A stretch of 64,000 bases of DNA from Bacteroidota bacterium (GCA_018266575.1 JAFEAE010000015.1:1-64000); one strand, 5' to 3'. Shown: positions 16,336-26,212, counted from the first letter of the stretch. The notes: generated by a model from the sequence alone, not told the origin. Program-made: numbers and translations.

Positions 16336-17055
16336 TTAAAGTGATAACCGTCTCTTGTAAAGTTGTATTGCATTTTCATATCCGAGATACAACGCATCAC
16401 AAATCAATGCATGCCCGATGGAAACTTCATCTAATCCTTTTATATTTTTTGCAAAAAAGTTGAGGTTGTCAAGATCGAGGTCGTGGCCTGCATTCAGCCC
16501 CAAACCAAGTTCTGTAGCACGTTTCGCAGCGTTGATATATGGTGCAATGGCATTTTCTTTATTGGTATCATATTCTTTTGCATAAGCTTCAGTATATAGC
16601 TCGATTCTGTCTGTACCTGTTTCTGCAGCGCCTTCTACCATTTCTATCACAGGGTCAACAAAAATCGAAACACGGATACCTGCTTTTTTGAACACACTGA
16701 TTATTTCTATCAGATATTTTTTATTCGTTATTGTATCCCATCCATGATTTGATGTGATCTGGTTCAATGCATCAGGCACTAATGTTACCTGTGTTGGTTT
16801 AACATCTAAAACGAGGTCTACAAATTTCTGTTCCTGTGAATTGCCTTCAATGTTAAATTCTGTAGTGATGACCTTTTTGATGTCGTATACATCTTTATAA
16901 CGGATATGCCTTTCATCAGGTCGTGGGTGAACTGTAACACCATCGGCACCGAATAATTGTGCGTCAATTGCAGCTTTTACTACATCGGGATTATTTCCAC
17001 CGCGGCTATTGCGCAACGTAGCAAACTTGTTAATGTTGACTGATAATTTTACCAT
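16336..17055 (-). CDS. pdxJ: Pyridoxine 5'-phosphate synthase
   Basis: Final ring-closing enzyme of DXP-dependent vitamin B6 synthesis, condensing 1-deoxyxylulose-5-phosphate with aminoacetone phosphate. 239-aa barrel: KLSVNINKFATLRNSRGGNN, GVTVHPRPDERHIRYKDVYD, VTLVPD, and GLNAGHDLDLDNLNFF are all diagnostic. Monocistronic on the minus strand. Confidence 0.97.
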   Translation of the reverse strand: MVKLSVNINKFATLRNSRGGNNPDVVKAAIDAQLFGADGVTVHPRPDERHIRYKDVYDIKKVITTEFNIEGNSQEQKFVDLVLDVKPTQVTLVPDALNQITSNHGWDTITNKKYLIEIISVFKKAGIRVSIFVDPVIEMVEGAAETGTDRIELYTEAYAKEYDTNKENAIAPYINAAKRATELGLGLNAGHDLDLDNLNFFAKNIKGLDEVSIGHALICDALYLGYENAIQLYKRRLSL

Positions 17056-17170
17056 GCATCAAAATTAAACAAGCGGTATGAAATTCCGAGAAGATTAAAT
17101 GAAGTGAAGGTGAAGTGAGAAAAGGAAATAAATAATTAGATGTCGGTTTTGATAAAATTTAAAAAGTGAA

Positions 17171-17440
17171 TTATTCTTTTGTAAGCACCATGCTGTGAAC
17201 TTTCTTGCCATCGGTAGTTAATACATCCAGAGTGTATTCCCCCTTTGCAAGTATTTTAAGCCGCTCTATGGAGACTTTTGTTGAACCTTCCTGAACATTT
17301 ACACCGACCAATTTCAGGATCTTTCCTTTTTGATCTATCAACCGGACAATGCAATAATTAATATTATTATCTAAGCATTCAATCTCAACATGGATAATAG
17401 TGGTGAATGGGTTAGGTATAACCGATATTAGAGCAGTCAT
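17171..17440 (-). CDS. Orphan T9SS C-terminal sorting-domain-like protein
   Basis: 89 aa consisting almost entirely of a Por_Secre_tail-like fold: starts SVIPNPFTTIIHVEI, has VRLIDQKGKILK and ends KGEYTLDVLTTDGKKV plus a short VLTKE tail. It has no signal peptide and no cargo domain, and I see no upstream remnant of one. It may be a degraded end of a larger secreted protein or a free-standing small protein. Confidence 0.6.
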   Translation of the reverse strand: MTALISVIPNPFTTIIHVEIECLDNNINYCIVRLIDQKGKILKLVGVNVQEGSTKVSIERLKILAKGEYTLDVLTTDGKKVHSMVLTKE

Positions 17441-17692
17441 TAGCGGAATAACGTGTTTTTAAAGTGATTACCTGGTTTAATCGGCCAAACGTAGGAGAAC
17501 GGATAGGTTTTTAATAGAAAAATTTGTTTTTTTCCGCTATTTCTTTGCCAAAAAATAGCATGCTGTAAATCAGATATTTAAAGGGGTGAATCGTACAATT
17601 TCTATCCCACTGTGGGAATTGAACTGTAAATATTGGGAAATGATTCGGGTAAAAATACGATAAAAAATTCGGAAAATACTATCTGAAAAAAA
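17441..17692. other. AT-rich spacer with nothing recognised
   Basis: Between the orphan sorting-domain gene and the end of the TonB receptor. I see no ORF, hairpin or repeat family member that I can support. Confidence 0.5.
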
Positions 17693-20176
17693 TTAAAATC
17701 TTGCTATTAGTTTCAGGTTCAGCATGCGAGGTGTAAGACGTTGCGGCATAGCATAAACGGTATTTGAGAAATCCTTAATAAGGAGATAAGAAATGGTGTT
17801 AGCCCTGTCGATCAGGTTAAAGACTTCCAATGTTGCCCAGATGTTTTCAAAATTTCGGAATGGGCTATGGCTCCTGCGGTTGCCTTTTTCACTATCGAGC
17901 AGCAACGCACTAAAACCAATATCAACACGGATGTATGGATCAATGATCAATGCATTCCTGTATTTCACACTTCCCGGAATATTAAATGGCAAATTGCTTC
18001 CGTATATCATGCTAAGAAATGCTTTGAAATTTTTATTGGTCGGTAAATAATCCTGCAAAAACATTCCGATCGTCAATAACCTGTCTGTTGGCCGGCGCAC
18101 CCATCCTTGCTGAACTTTTGTGCTATCAGTCGGCCTGTTCAATGAATCCAGTGTATAGTTATAATAATACTCGCCATTGATTTTTTCCATTGTCTTCATG
18201 ATGCCGATACTTACCCAGCTTTCTGCATCTTTTACTAATTCACCAAACAACCTTGTTTCAAAGCCTGCAGCATAAGCCTTGGCATTATTTGTCCCGAAAT
18301 ATTGGATGTGCACATTGGTGATATCATACGGGTCAACGTCATTCATGCCTTTATAATATGCTTCAGTAGTTAAACGGAACGGCCGGTCTGAAAGTTTGAA
18401 ATTATAATCAAATCCACCGGAAACCTGCCAGCTTCGCTGTGCTTTCAAATCTTTATTTAATGTACCATCTGGTTTTACCATTTCCCTGAAAAAGGGAGGC
18501 TGGTCATATATACCGATTGCAGCGCGGTAAACGATATCTTTTTTTGCATCCTTCGGTTTCCATGAAACACCTACACGTGGAGAAACAAGAAATTGATTGT
18601 TGAGATTATTGTAATTATAACGAACACCCGCCTGCAAAGTAACATCGTGTGCATTTTTAAATGCAATATTATCCTGCAAAAAACCGGTGAAGCGTGTGAT
18701 GCCGATATTGGCAGAAGTATTTACATAGTTGCTCACACTAACAGTTCCTGGGGTATAAGGCAAAGAATACCCTGCAGAATCCTGGTACTCCCATTGATGC
18801 AAATGGTCATTCACATTTTGCCGCTCGGCACTAACTCCCCATTGCACAAAATGTTTTCCTGCATCGAGGTAGCCCTTGTGCGTGGCATTCCAAACGGTGA
18901 TGTCTAACCGATTTCTTGCATAATCCTGGTAAACGCCTGCACCAAGCGGGTTTGTGATCAACCCAAATGTGGAGCTTCCTTTATCAAAATCACGCTCACC
19001 AAAAAGATAATCGCCTGTGATATCGTACGATTCTTTTTCATTGTCTTCAAACCTTGATACCATCCATTTCACCCGTAAATTTTTTCTTATTTGTTGTGTG
19101 AATGATAATCCCGCCATATTGGTTTGATATGCATCTTTTTCCTGCCCGTTAAAATAAATATCCAAACCAAGGTTCGCAGTATAATACGGAGAAAAGATCG
19201 ATGAAGTGAGTTGTGCAGATTGTGGTATAAGATTAAATTTTGTTTGGGAGAATGTGCCCATAAATTCCAGTACATTTTTCTCATTCAATTGATAAGAAAA
19301 TAATGCCTGGATATCTGATGAAGATGGAGAATATGTCCCTTTGGTTTCCTGGCTGCTTAATAAACTTTTATTGGTACGGTTACGAACGCCGATTAGGTAC
19401 GTGAATTTATTTTTCGCTGCGGTGCCTTCGAGATGCAAACCTTGTTCCAATAATCCAACATAAGCTGAGCCGCCAAATTCTTTTGGTTTTTTATATTGAA
19501 TGTCGAGCACAGAGGACATCTTATCTCCATATTTTGCCTGGAAACCGCCATTGTAAAAATTTACATTTTTTGTTAATTCAGGATTGATGAAACTTAAACC
19601 TTCCTGCTGCGCATTGTTAACAAGGTATGGACGAAACACTTCAAAGTCGTTTACATAAATTAAGTTCTCATCATAGTTGCCACCGCGAACAGAATATTGC
19701 GATGTTAATTCATTATTCGACCCTACGATTATTTTGATCAGACTTTCAATTCCTCCGGTTGGGGTAGGCACATTGATTGCATCTTTCGGATTTATTTTTA
19801 CCAAACCGGCTTCCTGTCTGTCTTTCTGGTCGCGTACAACAACTTCTTTTAACTGGTGCGTATTTCGTTCGAGGCGAACAACAACTTTTTCTTCTTCATT
19901 TTCATTCAGCAAAAAATTCCGTTGTTCCTGTATATAACCTGTAAAAGAAAAGACAAGAGCGAAAGCCTTGTCTGCCGGCACTTTGATGCGGAATGTCCCT
20001 GAATCAGAAGTACTGATCCCGGTTTGTTTGCCGAGAATGATAACAGAAACTTTTGCCAATGGCGATTCGTTTTCATCCAGCACTTTTCCGGAAATGAATG
20101 CTGCTTTTTTTTGTGCAATTACGGTTTGAAAAAATAAGCAGGACACGATCAGTAAAATGGGCAGTACAACTCTCAA
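17693..20176 (-). CDS. TonB-dependent outer-membrane receptor with carboxypeptidase-like N-domain
   Basis: 827 aa: signal peptide ending VIAQ, a CarboxypepD_reg-like domain (about 26-110, GKVLDENESPLAKVSVIILG), a plug domain (about 125-235, with YSVRGGNYDENLIYVNDFEV), and a 22-strand barrel ending with the aromatic TPRMLNLKLIARF. Such receptors import siderophores, vitamins or oligomers using TonB energy. There is no SusD partner next door, so the ligand is not indicated. Confidence 0.93.
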   Translation of the reverse strand: MRVVLPILLIVSCLFFQTVIAQKKAAFISGKVLDENESPLAKVSVIILGKQTGISTSDSGTFRIKVPADKAFALVFSFTGYIQEQRNFLLNENEEEKVVVRLERNTHQLKEVVVRDQKDRQEAGLVKINPKDAINVPTPTGGIESLIKIIVGSNNELTSQYSVRGGNYDENLIYVNDFEVFRPYLVNNAQQEGLSFINPELTKNVNFYNGGFQAKYGDKMSSVLDIQYKKPKEFGGSAYVGLLEQGLHLEGTAAKNKFTYLIGVRNRTNKSLLSSQETKGTYSPSSSDIQALFSYQLNEKNVLEFMGTFSQTKFNLIPQSAQLTSSIFSPYYTANLGLDIYFNGQEKDAYQTNMAGLSFTQQIRKNLRVKWMVSRFEDNEKESYDITGDYLFGERDFDKGSSTFGLITNPLGAGVYQDYARNRLDITVWNATHKGYLDAGKHFVQWGVSAERQNVNDHLHQWEYQDSAGYSLPYTPGTVSVSNYVNTSANIGITRFTGFLQDNIAFKNAHDVTLQAGVRYNYNNLNNQFLVSPRVGVSWKPKDAKKDIVYRAAIGIYDQPPFFREMVKPDGTLNKDLKAQRSWQVSGGFDYNFKLSDRPFRLTTEAYYKGMNDVDPYDITNVHIQYFGTNNAKAYAAGFETRLFGELVKDAESWVSIGIMKTMEKINGEYYYNYTLDSLNRPTDSTKVQQGWVRRPTDRLLTIGMFLQDYLPTNKNFKAFLSMIYGSNLPFNIPGSVKYRNALIIDPYIRVDIGFSALLLDSEKGNRRSHSPFRNFENIWATLEVFNLIDRANTISYLLIKDFSNTVYAMPQRLTPRMLNLKLIARF

Positions 20177-20253
20177 TGAAAAAGCTATTTAAGATAACCG
20201 AATAACGGGCATGGTTACTTACAAACAACGAAATTATTGACGGGAAATTATAT

Positions 20254-21000
20254 TTATTTGACTATTCTGCCTAATAATAAAAACACAGGAAAAGAAAACG
20301 AAATTTCTTCATCTCTTTTTTGGAGTGCATCGAGCTTTAGGGAAAACTCATCCACCGGGTTATACTTATTTGTTTTGATGAAATGCTGCACGCTCGACCA
20401 GGTGTTCAGGTAACCTTTAAAATCTTCCATATTCCATTTTACATTGATGCTGAATTCCCTGGAAGGTAACCGTTCAAAAGCAAAAGGAACTGTGTTGTAT
20501 CTTTCATCTACATATTTTCTTTCTGCGTCCCAATATTTACCAATTACATCCACATAAAAATGCCGGATCAACTCATTTAATTTTTCATCACTTGAAACAA
20601 CAAGTCCATAACTCCAGATCGCCACAACGCAACCTGGCTTTCCAACACGTGTTGCTTCTTTATTAAATTCATCAAAACGCATCCAGTGATAGGCTTGTGC
20701 CATTGTGATCAAATCAAAACTATTTTCTTCAAAATCCGTTTGCTCTGCTGCTCCTGTTGAATAAAAAATATTCGGGGCATAAACTGCATTTTGAATTTGC
20801 TTTTCACTGATATCTGTTGCAAAAATTTTTTTGAAATGAGGTGCAAGCAATAATGCAGCTTGTCCGTTGCCTGTAGCGCAATCCCATGCTGTTTCGTAAG
20901 TGTTAACAAAAGAAAGAATATAATCGGTCAATTCCTGCGGATAGGTGGGCCTGTATTTCGCATAAGCATCTGCTTGTTTTGAAAACAGGTCTTTCGGCAT
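20254..21000 (-). CDS. Class I SAM-dependent methyltransferase
   Basis: 248 aa Methyltransf_11-type protein. Motif I is WDCATGNGQAALLLAPHF, followed by the acidic ATDISEKQI strand end and the post-motif region DLITMAQAYHWMRFDEF, common in yeast-type trans-aconitate methyltransferase relatives. Substrate unknown. Starts 2 bases after the rpe stop codon, so it is translated from the same mRNA. Confidence 0.88.
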   Translation of the reverse strand: MPKDLFSKQADAYAKYRPTYPQELTDYILSFVNTYETAWDCATGNGQAALLLAPHFKKIFATDISEKQIQNAVYAPNIFYSTGAAEQTDFEENSFDLITMAQAYHWMRFDEFNKEATRVGKPGCVVAIWSYGLVVSSDEKLNELIRHFYVDVIGKYWDAERKYVDERYNTVPFAFERLPSREFSINVKWNMEDFKGYLNTWSSVQHFIKTNKYNPVDEFSLKLDALQKRDEEISFSFPVFLLLGRIVK

Positions 21001-21002
21001 AG

Positions 21003-21653
21003 CTATTTGATATTTTTAAGTGTGCGGATCGTTGCTTTCGGATCGGCAGATTTAAAGACCGTACTTCCGGCAATCAATACATCAGCGCCTTCATGAATGA
21101 TTGCCGGCGCATTTTCTGTCGTTACTCCGCCGTCAATTTCAATCAACACATGCAAACCTCTTTCGCGGATCATTTTGCGAAGCTGTCTTATTTTCTGAAA
21201 TGTTTGTGGAATAAAATGCTGTCCGCCGAAGCCCGGGTTCACACTCATGATAATTACCTGGTCGAGTTCACACAAAACACTTTCGAGCAATTCCACAGGA
21301 GTGTGCGGATTAACCGCAACACCGGCTTTCATGTCAAGCGATTTTATTTGTTGGATATTCCTGTGCAAATTCCTGCAGGCTTCATAATGAACTATGATAT
21401 GGTCTGCACCTGCTTTTTTAAAAGCCTCTGTAAATTTTTCCGGCTCTTCGATCATCAGGTGCACATCAAAAGGTTTTGTAGTCGCAACCCGCAATTGTTC
21501 AATAACAGGCAAACCAAAACTGATATTCGGCACAAACCGACCGTCCATTACATCCAAATGATACCAGTCTGCTTCGCTTTCATTAAGCATTTTTGCTTCG
21601 TCTGCAAGATGTAAAAAATCGGAAGCTAAGAGAGATGGGGCTACAATAGGCAT
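21003..21653 (-). CDS. rpe: Ribulose-phosphate 3-epimerase
   Basis: Interconverts ribulose-5-P and xylulose-5-P in the pentose phosphate pathway. 216 aa from the ATG at 21653 (MPIVAPSLLASDFLHLADE); a TTG at 21689 is less likely. WYHLDVMDGRFVPNISFG, VHLMIEEP, MSVNPGFGGQHFIPQT and EIDGGVTTENAP are the metal and phosphate motifs. Confidence 0.96.
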   Translation of the reverse strand: MPIVAPSLLASDFLHLADEAKMLNESEADWYHLDVMDGRFVPNISFGLPVIEQLRVATTKPFDVHLMIEEPEKFTEAFKKAGADHIIVHYEACRNLHRNIQQIKSLDMKAGVAVNPHTPVELLESVLCELDQVIIMSVNPGFGGQHFIPQTFQKIRQLRKMIRERGLHVLIEIDGGVTTENAPAIIHEGADVLIAGSTVFKSADPKATIRTLKNIK

Positions 21654-21718
21654 TTTGAAAAAATCTGTTTGATGAACTGATGCAGGCAAATGTAATTACT
21701 CGGAAACGTTTCAGCAAA

Positions 21719-22732
21719 TCAGGATTTCAACCTTTTAATGGCATCTTTTGCTTCGGTGAAATTTTTATCAAGCGCCGCTGCTTTCTGGTAATATTCTATG
21801 GCGTCATCTTTTTTATTGATTGCTTCATAACAACGCCCGATCCAGAAATATGCATCCGCATTGGTGTTAGAAACTGTCGCGGCCATGCGGAAGGTATTCA
21901 TCGCCACATCGTAATTTTTCTGCTTGAACAATGCGATGCCCTTTTCAATATATGCGTCGTTGAATTTCCAGTCGCGGCGTATGCAGGAATCGAATTGAAC
22001 CATTGCAGCTTCATACTGCTTTGTGTTGGAATAGTAAATGCCTTTAATGAAAAACGGGTCGATCAGTTCACGTGCGGAATCTTTGCTGATCACCTGGTCG
22101 CATATTTCCAATGCTGCAGCATTGTTTGTCTCTGCATATAAGTGTGCCAGCTCCAATGCATAGGTGCTGGTAGGCTGAATGCTGTATGTTTTTTGCAATG
22201 CTTCGATCGCATGGACTGTATCATTCATTTTTGCTAGCAACATTCCTTTTTCATACCAGCTCTCAAAATCGTTGGAATCTTTTTTTATAAAATTATCATA
22301 CAATTCTAATGCTTCCTTGTTTTTCCCGGCTTCAACATAGGTGTCTCCCAGCATTTGCTTTATCTGGTTGTTATCCGGGAATTGCTGCAATGCATTCTGC
22401 AATACATGTAATTCTTTGTCTGTATCATTTGTTATTGAAAGATTGGATGCGTATTGAATGGCAACGATCTCATCCGGCTGAAGTTCCCACGCTTTTGCGT
22501 AATCATTTGTTGCAACTTCATGCAGGTTGTTTTTGGATAATAACAAAGCCCTTTCCAGGTATAACCCCGCGTTTTTGGGAAATTGTTTGATGCTGTCTGT
22601 TATTACAGCAAACGGAGGCTGTGCAAGAAGTGTCTCAACATCATTGCCTTTTTTTGAAGTATTCCTGCAACTGCCAGTGAATGCTAAAACGAAAAATGAC
22701 AGGAAAAGATAAGATTGCCCGCTGTTCTTCAT
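21719..22732 (-). CDS. TPR-repeat lipoprotein
   Basis: 337 aa with a lipoprotein signal (FVLAFTGSC, modified Cys at about residue 22) and about eight tetratricopeptide repeats, e.g. LGDTYVEAGKNKEALELYDN and YFWIGRCYEAINKKDDAIEY. Probably a periplasm-facing scaffold. First gene of a minus-strand unit TPR-rpe-methyltransferase. Confidence 0.87.
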   Translation of the reverse strand: MKNSGQSYLFLSFFVLAFTGSCRNTSKKGNDVETLLAQPPFAVITDSIKQFPKNAGLYLERALLLSKNNLHEVATNDYAKAWELQPDEIVAIQYASNLSITNDTDKELHVLQNALQQFPDNNQIKQMLGDTYVEAGKNKEALELYDNFIKKDSNDFESWYEKGMLLAKMNDTVHAIEALQKTYSIQPTSTYALELAHLYAETNNAAALEICDQVISKDSARELIDPFFIKGIYYSNTKQYEAAMVQFDSCIRRDWKFNDAYIEKGIALFKQKNYDVAMNTFRMAATVSNTNADAYFWIGRCYEAINKKDDAIEYYQKAAALDKNFTEAKDAIKRLKS

Positions 22733-22832
22733 AAAACAAAGCTAACTGTTTTTAACTGATATGATTTTTTTACAAAATCCTGACATCGTATTTTGCACAG
22801 TCATCGAACTTTGAAATCTTAAACACCAACGA

Positions 22833-23948
22833 ATGGTTATCCAAAATCTTATTGCTCCTTTGTTAATTTTTTCATGTATTCTTTTTTCTCCAATAAAATT
22901 TTCAAAAAAATATTTTGCAAATAACGATGCAACTGTTTTAAAAAATGATACAACACATTATCCTGACGAAAAACATTTCAAAAATATCCGGCAACTTACT
23001 TTCGGCGGGGATAATGCCGAAGCCTATTTTAGTTATGATGGAAAGTATCTCATCTTTCAACATAAAGACGAAAAGGAAAATGTGCTGTGCGACCAGATGT
23101 ATATTGGAAAAATCCCGACTGCTGATAATGAAAAATTTGAACCAAGAATGATCAGCAGCGGAAAGGGCAGGACCACTTGCGGATTTTTTACAAAAGATGG
23201 CAAACATATTATTTATGCATCTACTTATCTTGGTGGGGATAGTTGCCCGCCCGTTCCCGACAGGCAAAAATTAAAACGCTACATCTGGCCGGTATACGAC
23301 AGCTATGATATTTTTATGGCAGACCTTAACGGAAAAATTGTTAGGCGCTTAACAGATACAAAAGGTTATGATGCAGAAGCAACGCTTTCCCCTGATGGAA
23401 ATAAAATGCTATTTACGTCTATGCGTGATGGTGATCTTGATTTGTATACTATGGATTTGACAACATACAAGGTAAAGCGCATCACTAATACATTAGGATA
23501 TGATGGTGGCGCATGGTTCAGCCCGGATGGGAAGAAAATTATCTGGCGGGCATCGCGGCCGAAAACGCAGGAAGAAATTGATGATTATAAAAATTTATTA
23601 AGTAAGGGTTTGGTTGCACCAACAAATATGGAAGTATGGATTGCTAATGCTGATGGCAGCGATGCAAAACAAATCACAAATTATGGGCAGGCGAATTGGG
23701 CGCCGAATTTTTTGCCTGACAGCAAACGAATAATTTTCTGCAGCAATCACGAATATAAAAGAGGATTCCCGTTCAACATGTACATGACAGATATAAATGG
23801 AAACGGCCTTGAAAAAGTGAGCAGGGACAATGGTTTTGATGCATTCCCGATGTTCAGCCCGGATGGAAAGAAGATTGTTTTCAGCAGCAACCGTAATAAT
23901 GGCGGCACAAGGGATATAAATATTTTTATTGCAGATTGGGTGGAATAG
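22833..23948 (+). CDS. Secreted TolB-like PD40 beta-propeller protein
   Basis: 371 aa, hydrophobic N-terminus (LIFSCILFSPIKFS), then repeated WD40-like PD40 blades such as AEAYFSYDGKYLIFQHKDEK, EATLSPDGNKMLFTSMRDGD, GGAWFSPDGKKIIWRAS and FPMFSPDGKKIVFSSNRN. TolB-type propellers bind partners in the envelope; no specific role can be assigned. Divergent from the TPR lipoprotein. Confidence 0.85.
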   Translation: MVIQNLIAPLLIFSCILFSPIKFSKKYFANNDATVLKNDTTHYPDEKHFKNIRQLTFGGDNAEAYFSYDGKYLIFQHKDEKENVLCDQMYIGKIPTADNEKFEPRMISSGKGRTTCGFFTKDGKHIIYASTYLGGDSCPPVPDRQKLKRYIWPVYDSYDIFMADLNGKIVRRLTDTKGYDAEATLSPDGNKMLFTSMRDGDLDLYTMDLTTYKVKRITNTLGYDGGAWFSPDGKKIIWRASRPKTQEEIDDYKNLLSKGLVAPTNMEVWIANADGSDAKQITNYGQANWAPNFLPDSKRIIFCSNHEYKRGFPFNMYMTDINGNGLEKVSRDNGFDAFPMFSPDGKKIVFSSNRNNGGTRDINIFIADWVE

Positions 23949-24003
23949 TTTGCCGAATGTGCGCTACTTTGCACTTGTATTTTAATCAATTCAATTTTTA
24001 ACC

Positions 24004-24474
24004 ATGAATACTTTTTTTGTTTACCTGCATAATATTTTGCGTTGGGTAATTCTTATTTTATTACTTGTATCAATTGTAAAAAGTTTTTCCGGTTGGCAGA
24101 ATAAAAAAGCATTTACCGGCAGCGACAGAAAAGTATGGCTTTTCACCATGATCTCCGCACATACTACATTGCTCGTCGGTTTGTATTTATTATTTTTTGG
24201 AAGATATGGGATCATCTCTGTTGGCTTGCCGGAAGGCACGCATTTAATGAAAGATAATTTTTATCGTTTCTTCTGGGTGGAGCATCCTTTCGGGCAGATC
24301 GTTGCTGTTATACTGATCACTTTGGGAAATGGCATGGCTAAAAAATCAGTGAGTGATACTGTAAAATTCAAAAAAGCATTCTGGTTTTTTCTGATTGCAT
24401 TGATAATTATCCTTGCAACTGTTCCCTGGCCATTCAGGCATATTGTAGGAAGGCCGTGGTTGCCGGGAATGTAG
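24004..24474 (+). CDS. Four-helix membrane protein, cytochrome-b-like histidine pattern
   Basis: 156 aa with four predicted transmembrane helices and histidines at helix ends: LHNILRW, SAHTTLLVGLYLLFF, VEHPFGQIVAVIL and FRHIVGRPW. The layout resembles small Bacteroidota membrane proteins sometimes labelled cytochrome b-like. Heme binding is inferred only. 55 bases after the propeller gene, so possibly co-transcribed. Confidence 0.7.
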   Translation: MNTFFVYLHNILRWVILILLLVSIVKSFSGWQNKKAFTGSDRKVWLFTMISAHTTLLVGLYLLFFGRYGIISVGLPEGTHLMKDNFYRFFWVEHPFGQIVAVILITLGNGMAKKSVSDTVKFKKAFWFFLIALIIILATVPWPFRHIVGRPWLPGM

Positions 24475-24476
24475 CG

Positions 24477-24604
24477 GAGATGACAGATGTTAGTTGGCAG
24501 ATGACGGGCTTCAAATGTTTTTTCGTTAGAAAAATTATCTACCTATTTCTTCTGAAGCTTAATTTTTCACACTGACATCTATCATCTGACATCTGTCATC
24601 TCAC
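24477..24604. repeat. Word-repeat hairpin (GATGACAGATGTTAG vocabulary)
   Basis: The arm GAGATGACAGATGTTAGTTG and on (24477-24505) is the imperfect reverse complement of the arm at about 24573-24602, GACATCTATCATCTGACATC and on. It lies between convergent genes. The same words form the hairpin at 28677-28814. Confidence 0.65.
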
Positions 24605-24606
24605 AT

Positions 24607-25758
24607 TTAACCTTTCCACGTTTCTTTCATAACCTTAATAAATTGTTGCATTTCTTCCATAGTGCCAATGCTAACGCGGCCGTGTTTTTCGCCAAGGCAA
24701 TCCATCTGTCTGAGGGTAATATTTTTCTTCAACATAAATTCAGCAAAATTTCCTTCATACGTTTTGCCAAGCGGGAATAAAATGAAATTGGTGTAGGAAG
24801 GGATTGGTTTTATATTCAATGCCTGCAAAGATTTGATAGTATATTCACGTGCTGCAGCATTTTTTGTTTTTGATTGCAGCCTGTGTTCTTCATCTTTTAA
24901 ACTCGCCATTGCCGCAGCAGCAGAAAGATCACTCACTGCCACCCAACTTTCTGTGAAATTAGAAGTGTCTAATTTTTTTATACTGTCTGCATGCCCGATC
25001 ACGTAACCAATACGCAAACCTGCCATGCCATGGATTTTGGAAAATGTCCTCGTAACAAAAATATTCGGGTTTGATGCCGCCAACGGGATCATAGACTCAT
25101 TATCCGGGGCATCTATAAAATCTAGATATGCTTCATCTATAAGCACTGTTGTTTTTTTCGAAGCTTCCATACAAAAATCTTTCATAGCAGCGGGCTTCAA
25201 TAAAGTACCAGTTGGGTTATTGGGGTTGACGAGGTATGCAAGCTGTGTGTCGTTATTAATCGCACTTAACATGCCTTGCAGGTCAATTCCCCTGTCACTG
25301 CCAACAGGAACCGCGTTAACGGAAAAACCAATTTTTTTTGCTGTATCAGGCAAAATAAAAAAAGTCGGATTTGCGGTTACAACATTTCCCCCCGGCTTAT
25401 AAAAATACCTCGGAAAAAGGTCGAGCACAATGCTTGAACCGGCAGTCAGTAAAACATTCTCAGGCGCTACATTATAAAATTTCGCAAGCGTAGCACGGAA
25501 ACCCATCAGGTCGGGAAGGTTAAATGCGTAACGGTTGGAAAAAGGTATTGTGTCGATGATTGCCTGCTTTGCTTTTGGCGAAATACCATAAGGATTTTCA
25601 TTGGAGCCAAGATTGATCAAGGAATTTTCAGTATTGAAAAAATCCGTTGATCGGCGCGTCAATCCGGTTTTAGCAAGTGCTGGTAATCCAAAACCCAGAC
25701 CCAATGCGGCGAGTGAACTTTGTTTCAGCCAATCGCGGCGGCGTAATGTTGCAGACAT
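24607..25758 (-). CDS. Tat-exported class I/II aminotransferase (HisC-like)
   Basis: 383 aa fold-type I PLP aminotransferase with a twin-arginine signal (LRRRDWLKQSSLAALGLGFG) at residues 5-24. Conserved segments: NLGSNENPYGISPKAKQAI, PNNPTGTLL, DEAYLDF and TFSKIHGMAGLRIGYV with the PLP lysine. Sequence resembles histidinol-phosphate aminotransferase, but the export signal argues against a cytoplasmic biosynthetic role; it may act on an extracytoplasmic amino acid. Confidence 0.85.
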   Translation of the reverse strand: MSATLRRRDWLKQSSLAALGLGFGLPALAKTGLTRRSTDFFNTENSLINLGSNENPYGISPKAKQAIIDTIPFSNRYAFNLPDLMGFRATLAKFYNVAPENVLLTAGSSIVLDLFPRYFYKPGGNVVTANPTFFILPDTAKKIGFSVNAVPVGSDRGIDLQGMLSAINNDTQLAYLVNPNNPTGTLLKPAAMKDFCMEASKKTTVLIDEAYLDFIDAPDNESMIPLAASNPNIFVTRTFSKIHGMAGLRIGYVIGHADSIKKLDTSNFTESWVAVSDLSAAAAMASLKDEEHRLQSKTKNAAAREYTIKSLQALNIKPIPSYTNFILFPLGKTYEGNFAEFMLKKNITLRQMDCLGEKHGRVSIGTMEEMQQFIKVMKETWKG

Positions 25759-25909
25759 AATGCAGTTTTTTGAAGGATGAAAAAAATAAGCAAGCGCTAA
25801 AAGTTACGAAAAAAAATGGCAGGAAAAACAGGTGAAGGGTAATTGTGTATAAAAAGCGGAATTAGTTTCCGGTTACTGGTTACCAGCAACCGGAAACTAA
25901 CAGAGATGG

Positions 25910-26212
25910 CTATACGCTTTTCGTGGTGTCGCCGGAAGCTGTTTTGCCGCCGAAAAGATTTTGAAGAATATCATGCGCCTCGCTTAAATGTTCTTTCAAC
26001 GCATCCCCGCCTTTTGTTTTCAGTTCTTCGAAATAATCTTTTGCCTTACCGGCAGCGTTCTCGGCTTCGTTCTTGAATTGCTGTGCTTTATCTTTTATGT
26101 CTGCCGCTAATTTTTCTTTTTCTTCAGGGGTCATCGTCATGTATTTATGTGCAGCAAGCGCAGCAGCGGCTCCCAAAAGAAATGTGGCAATGTGTTTTGA
26201 TCCTACACTCAT
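25910..26212 (-). CDS. Small YtxH-like helical protein
   Basis: 100 aa: short hydrophobic N-terminus (TFLLGAAAALAAHKYM) and a long charged, coiled-coil-like helix with EKEKLAADIKDKAQQFKNEA and KAKDYFEELKTKGGDALKEH. Architecture of YtxH/gas-vesicle-like stress proteins anchored to the membrane. Function unknown. Confidence 0.7.
   Translation of the reverse strand: MSVGSKHIATFLLGAAAALAAHKYMTMTPEEKEKLAADIKDKAQQFKNEAENAAGKAKDYFEELKTKGGDALKEHLSEAHDILQNLFGGKTASGDTTKSV

Noticed and set aside
24477-24604. Possible CRISPR-like array from the repeated GACATCTGTCATC words
   Set aside because: Words are degenerate, only 7-12 bases, arranged as two inverted arms, and there are no unique spacers or cas genes.
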